DNA of 64,000 nt from Chloroflexota bacterium (lineage in GTDB: Bacteria > Chloroflexota > Anaerolineae > Anaerolineales > Villigracilaceae), in NCBI GenBank assembly GCA_013112685.1, contig JABFGC010000002.1, positions 2,986,902 to 3,050,901 of the forward strand, in the 5' to 3' direction. Both the position numbers and the translations under genes were made by a program. Below are positions 45,823-53,778 of this stretch, piece by piece (positions within the stretch are counted from its first letter, which is position 1; every line of letters begins with the position of its first letter). The notes beneath the pieces are model-generated. The model had not been told where the DNA came from. It worked only from the letters and a program-made list of their open reading frames with translations, and ran no database searches.

Positions 45823-48800
45823 ATGGCAGTCAAGTCATCGTCCGTCGTGAAGGCTGTTAAAAAACGGGGGAAGGTTCAATCGCACCCTGCGGTCAAGAAA
45901 TCCGTCCCGGCGCGTCCCGCGAAACCGAAAACCGACCAGGCTGAGTTGAAACGCCAGTTGAAGATCCAAAAGGCGCTGTACGAGATCGCGGACGCCGCCA
46001 GCGCGGCGAAGGATATGGGGGCGTTCTACAGGAAGCTACACAAGATCGTGGGGAAGTTGATGTACGCCGAAAATATCATCATTCAATTGTTCGACGAAAA
46101 AACTCAAACCGTCACTTATCCATACGTTGAAGATTCAACGGGCGAGCTCAAACCTGTCCTCAAGCCGATTCCCGTTGAAAAGATTCGCAAAGGGCTGGCA
46201 ATGTGGGTGCTGCAAAACGGCAAAACCCTGCACGCCGATCAAAAGAAAACAGCCGCGCTGTTGAAAAGCAAGGTAATTCAACCCATCGGAAGCAACCGCT
46301 GGGGTGGAGACTGGCTTGGCGTTCCCCTGCTCGCGGGAGGAAAGCCGCTCGGCGTGATTGCGGTTCAAACATACAACAAGGACGAGCGCTACACGGATGA
46401 GGATGAGCGTGTGCTGGAGTTCGTTGCACAGCACATCGCGACCGCATTGACCCGTATCCGCGCACTGGAAGCCGAACGCCAGCGTGCAGCCGAACTTGCC
46501 ATCGTCAACAGCGTTCAACAGGGCTTGGCGTCCAGGCTGGAAATACAATCCATCCTCGATTTGATCGGCGATAAATTGGCTGAAATCTTTACGGATATGG
46601 ATGTGGTCCAGATCAATTTGTATGACGCCGACTCCGACCTCATTCACATCCCTTATTGCAGGGAAAAAGGAGCCCGTCATTCGCACGAACCCCGCAAACT
46701 CTGGGGGTTTAGAAAGTACGTGATCGATTCGGGCGAACCTTTGATCATCAACGATAACGAGAGCGAGAGCGCGATACCCGCGCAATATAGCAATCCGGTC
46801 ATTAGCGGCGAACCCCCAAAGTCTCTTGCTTTTGTGCCATTAATGGCGGGCGAAAAGGCGCAGGGGATTATTTCCCTGCAAAACATGACCCGCAAAAACG
46901 CCTTTTCAGAATCCACTGTGCGTTTGCTAACCACCCTCGCCAACTCGATGAGCGTCGCCCTCGAGAACGCGCGTCTCTTCGATGACGTGCAAAAGAAGAA
47001 CACCGAAATCGCGCAGGCGCTCGAATACCAAACCGCCGTCGGCGAAATCCTGCAAGCCATTGCCCAATCGCCGACAGATATCCAGCCCGTATTGAACGTC
47101 ATCGTCGAGAATGCGCGCCGCTTGTGCGACGCCAGCATGTCCGAAGTGTATCGCGCCGATGGGACGATGGTCTACAGCGTGGCGACGAGCGATATTTCGG
47201 AGGACGTTCTGGAAACCGCGCGAGAGGTTTCGAGCCAGTCCTATCCCGCACCGCTGCGATGGGACAGCACATTGTCTTCGCGCGCCATCCTGAGCCGCGA
47301 AATCGTCCACATCCCCGATATGGAACACACGCCCGACCTGCCCGAAATCACGTGCCGCTACGTGAAAGCGGGGATTCTGAACAGCGTCCTCCAGGTTCCC
47401 ATGATCCGCGAAGGCGAAGCCATCGGAGCGATCGGCGTCGGCAAACGCGATCCCGCGCCTTTCACTGGCAAGCAGATCGAGCTGATGAAAACCTTCGCCT
47501 CGCAAGCCGTGATCGCCATCGAAAACGTGCGCCTCTTCACCGAGACCCAGCGCCTGCTCAAAGAGACCGAGCAACGCGCCGCGGAACTCGCCATCATCAA
47601 TAGCGTCCAGCAAGGGCTGGCATCCAAACTGGATATGCAAGCCATCTATGACCTGGTCGGCGACAAGATCAGTGAAGTGACGGGTTCGGAGGCTGTAGTC
47701 ATTGACACCTGGAATACGAATACTAAAACGAGAAGCAGTTTATATGGTCGTGATAGAGATCAACGATTCACAATGCGGGAGCACCCGTTTACCCCGCTTG
47801 AGGAAGCGGCGTTGTCCAATCTGCAAGAAGGGAAAACAATCGTCTGGAATGAAGGAATGAGGGATAGGATTCAACAAGGCGGCCATAATCACATTGCGGT
47901 GGACGGGGGTCCGCTTTCTGTCGTAATTGTTCCATTGAGAATGGGCAAGACGAAACAAAATATCATTACCACGATCTCTTTGCAGAACTCTTCGCGCGAG
48001 CATGCCTTTAGCGAATCGGATGTGCGCCTCGTGGAGACCCTTGCCAACTCGATGAGCGTCGCGCTCGAAAACGCGCGCCTCTTCGATGAAACCCAGCGCC
48101 TGCTCAAAGAGACCGAACAACGCGCCGCCGAATTGCAGATCATCAACAGCGTGCAGGACGGACTCGCCTCCAAACTGGACGTGCAGGCGATCTACGATCT
48201 CGTCGGCGACAAGATCCGTGACATCTTCCACGCGCAGGGAACGGCGATCTATCTGTTCGAACACGAAGCCGAGATTCAACATACCCCCTATTGTTATTTG
48301 AAACAGCGGTTTGCCATTGAATCTCATCCATTCTCTGACATCGCCAAACTAATGTTGGACACGCCTCAGCCCAGAGTCTACCGAAACGTTGAAGAGTATC
48401 GCGCGCTGGGCGGAACGATCCTCGAAAACCGGGAAGAGTACAAATCGGGTATGTACGTTCCGCTGATGGTCGGCAGGGACATCAGAGGCATGATTGGCAT
48501 CGCCAACCTCGACAAAGAGAACGCCTACGACGAATCAGACCTGCGCCTGCTGACCACCCTCGCCAACTCGATGAGCGTCGCCCTCGAAAACGCGCGCCTC
48601 TTCGACGAGACCCAGCGCCTGCTCAAAGAGACCGAACAACGCGCCGCGGAACTCTCCATCATCAATAGCGTGCAGGAGGGACTGGCGTCGAAACTGGAGG
48701 CGCAGGCGATCTATGAACTGGTCGGCGAGAAGATTCGCGAAATCTTTAAAGGGCAGGCGCAAACCATTTTTTTCGTGTTCTACGATCCTGTTTCTGATCT

Positions 48801-49923
48801 GGCAGATTTTCCCTACCTTTATGAAGACGGCAAAACGCGCCAGGTTAAAGGCTGGAAGCCCGATATGCTGTTAGTCAGAAAACAACTTGAGACCCGCAAA
48901 ACGATTTTCATCCGCCGCGCGGCCGATCTTGAAGAGTATGGAGAAACGGAAGAGTATGCTCGTTCCGCGATCTTTGTCCCATTTCTGCGTGGGCTGGAAA
49001 TGCGCGGAGTTGTGGGAGTCTTGAACCGCGAGCGGGAATTTGCGTTTACCGAATCAGATGTCCGCCTGCTCGAAACGTTAGCCAACTCCATGAACGTGGC
49101 TCTTGAAAACGTGCGCCTCTTCAACGAAGCCCAGGAAGCCCGCGCCGCGGCAGAACACGCCAACCAGGCAAAGAGCGCCTTCCTCGCCAACATGAGTCAC
49201 GAACTGCGCACGCCGCTCAATGCCATCATGGGCTTCACGCGCATCGTCCGCAGAAAAGGCGAAGACGTCCTGCCCGAAAAACAAATCGAAAACCTCGACA
49301 AAGTTCTCGACAGTTCCGAACACCTCCTCCACCTGATCAACACCGTCCTCGACATCGCCAAGATCGAAGCGGGTCGCATGGACGTGCAAGCCGCGGACTT
49401 CAACGCCAGCGCGCTCATGGATCTCTGCGCCAACACCGCCGCCCCGCTCGTCAAACCCTCCGTGCGCCTCGTCAAACAGACCGACGACCTCGGCGTCATC
49501 CACTCCGACCAGGACAAGATCAAACAGATCATCCTCAACCTGCTCAGCAATGCCGTAAAGTTCACGGCAGACGGCGAGATCACACTCAACGCCCGCAAAG
49601 AAAACGAAACGCTCATCGTGGATGTCCGCGACACGGGCATCGGCATCACCGCAGAAGCGCTCGGCAAAGTCTTCGACGAATTCCAGCAAGCCGACACCAG
49701 CACCACGCGTCAATACGGCGGCACGGGGCTGGGACTCACCATCAGCCGCGACCTCGCCCGACTGCTCGGCGGAGATTTGACCGCCCAAAGCGAATACGGC
49801 AAAGGCTCGACGTTCACCCTCGCCGTCCCGATTCGATACGAACCCAAACCCGCCTCCCCCTCGGACCTCGCGCCTGATTCCGCGCTTCCCGCCGAATCCA
49901 CACCCGAAGCGGAGTCAAATTAA
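45823..49923 (+). CDS. Histidine kinase with six GAF domains
   Basis: 1366 residues, soluble. After a Lys-rich start there are six GAF domains at about 40-215, 225-385, 400-573, 587-755, 767-928 and 941-1100. All but the third are introduced by a near-identical helix such as QRAAELxIINSVQxGLASKL. HisKA has His1126 in NMSHELRTPLNAIMGF, and the ATPase has DTGIGITAEALG and QYGGTGLGLTIS. There is no receiver in the chain; the receiver at 50049 and receiver-phosphatase at 50410 are probable partners. GAF repeats share long DNA identity (for example around 47545, 48085 and 48600), so copy number may vary. GAGGAG precedes ATG. Confidence 0.92.
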   Translation: MAVKSSSVVKAVKKRGKVQSHPAVKKSVPARPAKPKTDQAELKRQLKIQKALYEIADAASAAKDMGAFYRKLHKIVGKLMYAENIIIQLFDEKTQTVTYPYVEDSTGELKPVLKPIPVEKIRKGLAMWVLQNGKTLHADQKKTAALLKSKVIQPIGSNRWGGDWLGVPLLAGGKPLGVIAVQTYNKDERYTDEDERVLEFVAQHIATALTRIRALEAERQRAAELAIVNSVQQGLASRLEIQSILDLIGDKLAEIFTDMDVVQINLYDADSDLIHIPYCREKGARHSHEPRKLWGFRKYVIDSGEPLIINDNESESAIPAQYSNPVISGEPPKSLAFVPLMAGEKAQGIISLQNMTRKNAFSESTVRLLTTLANSMSVALENARLFDDVQKKNTEIAQALEYQTAVGEILQAIAQSPTDIQPVLNVIVENARRLCDASMSEVYRADGTMVYSVATSDISEDVLETAREVSSQSYPAPLRWDSTLSSRAILSREIVHIPDMEHTPDLPEITCRYVKAGILNSVLQVPMIREGEAIGAIGVGKRDPAPFTGKQIELMKTFASQAVIAIENVRLFTETQRLLKETEQRAAELAIINSVQQGLASKLDMQAIYDLVGDKISEVTGSEAVVIDTWNTNTKTRSSLYGRDRDQRFTMREHPFTPLEEAALSNLQEGKTIVWNEGMRDRIQQGGHNHIAVDGGPLSVVIVPLRMGKTKQNIITTISLQNSSREHAFSESDVRLVETLANSMSVALENARLFDETQRLLKETEQRAAELQIINSVQDGLASKLDVQAIYDLVGDKIRDIFHAQGTAIYLFEHEAEIQHTPYCYLKQRFAIESHPFSDIAKLMLDTPQPRVYRNVEEYRALGGTILENREEYKSGMYVPLMVGRDIRGMIGIANLDKENAYDESDLRLLTTLANSMSVALENARLFDETQRLLKETEQRAAELSIINSVQEGLASKLEAQAIYELVGEKIREIFKGQAQTIFFVFYDPVSDLADFPYLYEDGKTRQVKGWKPDMLLVRKQLETRKTIFIRRAADLEEYGETEEYARSAIFVPFLRGLEMRGVVGVLNREREFAFTESDVRLLETLANSMNVALENVRLFNEAQEARAAAEHANQAKSAFLANMSHELRTPLNAIMGFTRIVRRKGEDVLPEKQIENLDKVLDSSEHLLHLINTVLDIAKIEAGRMDVQAADFNASALMDLCANTAAPLVKPSVRLVKQTDDLGVIHSDQDKIKQIILNLLSNAVKFTADGEITLNARKENETLIVDVRDTGIGITAEALGKVFDEFQQADTSTTRQYGGTGLGLTISRDLARLLGGDLTAQSEYGKGSTFTLAVPIRYEPKPASPSDLAPDSALPAESTPEAESN

Positions 49924-49937
49924 ATGCTCGCCTTTTC

Positions 49938-50033
49938 AAGAATTCACCACAGAGCGCACAGAGAGCACGGAGAAAATCTCTAAAAAATCTCTGTGGACTC
50001 TGTGGTCTCCGTGGTAAGACTGTGTAACGCCAA
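49938..50033. repeat. Dispersed repeat of the CCACAGAGnnCACAGAG type
   Basis: CACCACAGAGCGCACAGAG ... CACGGAG is followed by its inverted form CTCTGTGGACTCTGTGG ... CCGTGG. It fills the gap between kinase and receiver. Confidence 0.75.
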
Positions 50034-50048
50034 ATTACTGGAGCGTCC

Positions 50049-50402
50049 ATGAAAACCATCCTTATCGTCGAAGACACCGACCTCAACATAGACCTGCTCA
50101 TCCAACTGCTGGAAGACGACTACCGCCTGCTCATCGCAAAGGACGGGGGGCAGGGCGTCGCGATGGCGCTCGAACACAAACCCGACCTCATCCTCATGGA
50201 CATCTCCCTGCCCGTCATGGACGGTTACGACGCCGCCCGCCAGATCCGCGCAACGTTCCCCGCCGTCCCCATCATCGGACTCTCCGCGCACGCCATGGAA
50301 AGTCACATGCAGAAGGCGCACGAGTCAGGCTGTGACGATTACCTCACCAAGCCGCTCGATGAAAACCTGCTGTTCGCCGCGCTCAAAAAATATCTGGGAT
50401 AA
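50049..50402 (+). CDS. Single-domain response regulator
   Basis: 117 residues, receiver only. Acidic pocket in LIVEDTDLN, phosphoacceptor Asp51 in LILMDISLPVMDG, Ser in IIGLSAHAM and Lys in DYLTKPLD. It is of the type found with hybrid kinases (DivK-like). It lies 125 bp after the six-GAF kinase and most likely accepts its phosphate. Confidence 0.92.
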   Translation: MKTILIVEDTDLNIDLLIQLLEDDYRLLIAKDGGQGVAMALEHKPDLILMDISLPVMDGYDAARQIRATFPAVPIIGLSAHAMESHMQKAHESGCDDYLTKPLDENLLFAALKKYLG

Positions 50403-50409
50403 CCCCGCC

Positions 50410-51589
50410 ATGAACAACCCTCCCCGCATCCTGATCGTGGACGATGAACCCTACAACGTGGATTACCTCCAGCAGGAACTTTCCGACCACAACTTCTGAA
50501 CTGATCGCCGCCTTCGATGGAAGGGAAGCCCTCGAAAAGATCCGCGCCGCCTCCCCCGACCTCGTCCTGCTCGACATCATGATGCCCGTCATGGATGGCT
50601 TCGCCGTCCTTGCACAGGTCAAAGCCGACGCCGCGACGCGCGACATTCCCGTTATCGTCATCTCCGCCAGCAACGATCTCAAAAGCGTGGTAAGGGGCAT
50701 CCAGCAGGGCGCGGATGACTACCTGCCCAAACCCTTCGAGCCTGTTCTCCTTCACGCCCGCATCGCCGCCAGCCTCGAACGCAAACGCCTGCGCGACCAG
50801 GAACAACTCTATCTAAAAAGTCTGGAACGCGAACTGGAGATCGGGCGCGAAATCCAGAAGGGGTTTTTGCCCGCTGAGTTGCCGCGCGCCGAAGGCTGGG
50901 AGATCGCCGCGTACTTCAAGGCGGCGCGCGAAGTCGCGGGCGATTTCTACGACGCGTTCAGCCTGCCCGACGGGACACTCGGTCTCGTCATCGCGGATGT
51001 GTGCGACAAGGGCGTGGGCGCGGCGCCTTGTTCATGACCTTGTTCCGCGGCCCTGATCCGCGCCGCGGCAACCGCCGATTTTTTTAAGCAGGAGACCGAC
51101 GCACAGGATCCCGTCGCGGCGCGGCTCGAGCGTTCCATCTCGCTCGCCAATGATTACATCGCCAAAACCCACAGCGAGGCGGGCATGTTCGCCACCGTGT
51201 TCTTCGGGATTCTCGATCCCAAAAGCGGACTGCTGACGTACGTTAACGCGGGACACGAACCGCCCGTGATCGCGAGAGCGGGCGGCGCGCAGGAGAGGCT
51301 GCCAAGGACGGGTCTCGCGGTTGGTCTGATGGCGGGTTTCAAATTCGCGCAGAAAACCTGCCAGATCGAGAAGGGCGACCTGTTCTTCGCCTTCACCGAC
51401 GGCGCGCCCGAATGTAAAAACCCGCTCGGCGAATTTTTCGAGCGCGAACGTTTGTTAGCCTTTCTGGATCCCAAAGTGGAATCGGCGGAGGCGCTGCTCC
51501 GCGACATCCAGACGCGCCTGCGCGATCACATTGCAGGGGCGGAGCAATTCGACGACATCACGCTGCTCGCGGCGAGACGATTGCAGTGA
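50410..51589 (+). CDS. Receiver-PP2C (RsbU/SpoIIE-type) phosphatase, three frameshifts
   Basis: ~390 residues when joined. Receiver: RILIVDDEPYNVDYLQQEL, LVLLDIMMPVMDG, then DYLPKPFEP; linker ERELEIGREIQKGFLPAELP; PP2C domain with AREVAGDFYDAFSLPDG, LVIADVCDKGVGAAL, FILDPKSGLLTYVNAGHEPP-like core, FFAFTDGAPE and EQFDDITLLAARR. Metal-binding Asp are present. Indels: ~50496 (TTCTGAAC), ~51028 and ~51048. It would dephosphorylate a STAS antagonist such as the 45213 protein under control of the kinase. It starts 7 bp after the receiver gene. Confidence 0.85.
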
Positions 51590-51661
51590 AGCAGATCCCC
51601 TGACGCCAAAGAGTTTCTTCCTCACCCACCCTCGCAACAGTTAAAGAAAGGAGTCAAAGCC

Positions 51662-51937
51662 ATGGGCATAGACCGCTCCGGCCGCGTCACCTTCGAAGAG
51701 ACCGCCGATCTCTTCAACGAGACGCGCACTCTCTACCCCGACGCATTGATCGAAGATATCATTCGCCTGTCCGTGGGCAGGGCAGACAGGCGAATTTTGG
51801 AAATCGGGTGCGGCGCGGGCAATGCCACCATCTCATTTGCCAAACGCGACTATCACATCCTGGGGATCGAATTGGGCGAACGGCTGAGCGCGGAGATGGC
51901 AAGCGAAATCGTCGCCGCGATATACGAAACACGATAG
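51662..51937 (+). pseudogene. N-terminal fragment of a SAM methyltransferase
   Basis: ATG 51662 after AAAGGAG: FEETADLFNETRTLYPDALI, motif I RRILEIGCGAGNATISFAKR, and GIELGERLS. Similarity ends near 51885, where the reading enters the reverse strand of an ABC transporter gene. About 90 of the usual ~250 residues remain. Confidence 0.7.
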
Positions 51938-52023
51938 TCCGTCATCATGCGCCACAAACCGACGAGGCGGTTCTTGTGAAGGGCATTGCGGAAGTCGAAG
52001 TATTGGGGGGTGGTGTTGATCAT
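51880..52023 (-). pseudogene. N-terminal fragment of an ABC transporter
   Basis: From ATG 52023 (GGAGAAATCACC upstream): MINTTPQYFDFRNALHKNRL, GLWRMMTDYRVSYIAATISL and AISALSR, the first membrane-domain helix region of ABC exporters. The reading then runs into the methyltransferase fragment, head to head. No ATPase domain is left. The long leader 52024-52227 has a small ORF and two hairpins. Confidence 0.55.
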
Positions 52024-52041
52024 GGTGATTTCTCCAAAAAA

Positions 52042-52075
52042 AGACCTGACAGGTTTCCACAAACCTGTCAGGTCT
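52042..52075 (-). repeat. Perfect 15-bp hairpin with T-tract, before the ABC fragment
   Basis: AGACCTGACAGGTTT (52042-52056), loop of 4, AAACCTGTCAGGTCT (52061-52075). On the minus strand it is followed by seven T and then the ribosome-binding site of the ABC fragment. It is the same design as 34905 and 35628. Confidence 0.8.
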
Positions 52076-52093
52076 GTGGGAAATAAATAAAAA

Positions 52094-52117
52094 GGCTGCG
52101 GCGCGTGCGCCACAGCC
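52094..52117 (-). terminator. GC-rich terminator-like hairpin downstream of the leader ORF
   Basis: On the minus strand GGCTG/CAGCC and GGCGC/GCGCC arms with one mismatch are followed by TTTTTATTTATTT. It lies 30 bp after the stop of the 26-codon ORF. Confidence 0.65.
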
Positions 52118-52146
52118 CAAAGTCAATAAAGGACGGAAAAGGTGAC

Positions 52147-52227
52147 CTAGATTCGGTCAACAGGCGCACTCCGAGAAGGTAATTTTCCAACTGCGGCGAT
52201 AGGGTTCGTGAAGATTGTGCTGCTCAT
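52147..52227 (-). CDS. 26-residue leader-peptide-like ORF
   Basis: ATG 52227 is preceded by AAAGGAGCGC at good distance. The peptide starts MSSTIFTNPIAAVGKLPSRS and ends in DRI, then TAG. It is neutral and shows no run of one amino acid. It is followed by a terminator-like hairpin, a second hairpin and an ABC transporter start. The order (leader ORF, terminator, gene) is that of an attenuator. No homolog is known to me. Confidence 0.45.
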   Translation of the reverse strand: MSSTIFTNPIAAVGKLPSRSAPVDRI

Positions 52228-52327
52228 CAAGAGTGCGCTCCTTTCTTTGTGGATTTATACCGCAAAATTCATTTTGCGATATAGGAACGAGTTTACACCC
52301 GCGGGAGGATTCGTGTCAAGGAAATTT

Positions 52328-53445
52328 TCAGCCGCACCCGCAACTTCTTCTTACGATCAACTCGCTTTCCAGCACCACGCGCTTTTTCTCGAGCCGTTTC
52401 TTCGAGATCAGGCGCATCAGCATGTTGATCGCTTCCACGCCCATTTGATAAGAGGGCAAATTCACAGTCGTGAGCGCGGGGTCCATTAACGCGGCGAGTT
52501 CGATGTTGTCTTTGCTGACGACGGCGAAATCCAGCGGGATGCGTTTGCCGTTGTCCTTCAAGGCGCGGATCACGCCCGCCGCCATCAAATCGCCCGAGAC
52601 GAAAACTGCCTTCGGCGGTTTATTTAGCGCTAGCAGGCGCAAGCCAGCCTGATAACCGTCCTCCAGCGAGTAAGAAGGCGTCTCGATAACCGAATCAGGC
52701 TCGAGGTCCAAAGAAGAAGCGTCGAGGGCGCGTTGATATCCCTTGTAGGTATCGAGGAAATTGGGCCAGATCAACGGCGCGGTGATGAACGCGATCCGCT
52801 TGTAACCGTGTTCGATGAGGTGCTGCGCCGCGAGGAAGCCCGCCCTTTCCAGATCGAGCAGAATTGTGTGCGTTGAAAATTGCGGCGCATCCGCGAAAAC
52901 CATAGGAGGACCGCCAGGCGAAATGGGGAGTTCCCGTTTGAACGAATCCGCCACGGGCGAGGCGGCGATGATGCCGTCCACTTTTTTTGCAATCAATTGT
53001 TGCACGGACTGGCGCGTCAGGTCTGCGCGGTCACGCGTGATGCTGACGATGATCATGTATCCCGACCGCCGCGCGATCTCCTCCACGCCGCTGATGAACG
53101 GATCGTAGAATGTATAAACATTGGGGATGAGAACCCCGATCGTGTGTGACGGGGAGACTGATTCGTTCGTAACAAGCTTGTCCAACTCGAACGGTTTGAC
53201 GCGTGTCCCGCGGCTCGGGCGCGTTTCCACCAGCCCATCGCCTTCGAGGCTGTGGTACGCCCCGGCGGACGGTGTGCATGTGCACGCCGAGTTGATCCGC
53301 AAGTTCGCGAATGGTGGGCAGGCGGTCGCCGGATTTGAGTTTGCCGCTGGCGATCAGCCAGGTGATCTGCTTGCCTGAGTTGGGCGAAGATGGGCAGGTT
53401 CGCTTGAGGGTCAATATGGAGGGGAAGTTGCGGCGCGGGCGTCAT
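52328..53445 (-). CDS. GntR-LacI chimeric transcription regulator (AraR-type), two frameshifts
   Basis: ~370 residues. The N-terminal GntR winged helix reads in pieces: LPLHIDPQANLPIFAQL, QITWLIASGKLKSGDRLPTI, RELADQLGVHMHTVR, YHSLEGDGLVETRPSRGT. Then a LacI-type sugar-binding domain: HTIGVLIPNVYTFYDPFISG, KVDGIIAASP, FLAAQHLIEHGYKRIAFIT, KAVFVSGDLMAAGVIRAL, TTVNLPSYQMGVEAINMLM. Indels are near 53370 and 53265. It probably senses a sugar or nucleoside; the nucleoside hydrolase at 53779 lies divergent to it. A palindrome in the shared promoter region is the likely operator. Confidence 0.82.
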
Positions 53446-53492
53446 TTTGGATAAATTTTATCAGATTAGCCAAAGAGGCTTGACTTTTAAAG

Positions 53493-53516
53493 TTTGTTAT
53501 ACTACACTATAACAAA
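53493..53516. promoter_or_regulatory. Candidate operator: 9-bp palindrome TTTGTTATA
   Basis: TTTGTTATA (53493-53501), 6-nt centre, TATAACAAA (53508-53516), between the divergent regulator and the 53561 lipoprotein gene. It overlaps possible -10 sequences (TATACT, TATAAC) and is preceded by TTGACT at 53480. Size and symmetry suit a GntR-type dimer. Confidence 0.6.
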
Positions 53517-53560
53517 TGTGTCAACCAAGGCTGCCTGATTTTTCGCCAAAGGAGGCAGAC

Positions 53561-53761
53561 ATGAGGGCTTTGTTTCGATTTGCGCTGTTCTTGTTGATGG
53601 GGGTAATAACGCTCGCCGCCTGCGCCAAAGAAGAATGGGATATCGTCACACTGGGGGATGGTTTCCTTGTGGACGAAGACCGGTTCCGCGGCGTGGCGCT
53701 GACCGAGGAGGGGGATAAGGTCATTTTGAAAGCATTGAAGGAAATCGAACTCACGAGGTAA
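53561..53761 (+). CDS. Small lipoprotein, 66 residues, unknown function
   Basis: ATG 53561 after AAAGGAGGC. Signal with lipobox TLAACA, then a 45-residue acidic domain: EEWDIVTLGDGFLVDEDRFR and KVILKALKEIELTR. A decayed copy of its C terminus (IVDALKEIEFEKPNK) lies at 55326-55380 before the next NTF2-like gene, so this gene and the following one were duplicated as a unit. Confidence 0.6.
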   Translation: MRALFRFALFLLMGVITLAACAKEEWDIVTLGDGFLVDEDRFRGVALTEEGDKVILKALKEIELTR

Positions 53762-53778
53762 TTGGAGAGGAGATTGAC

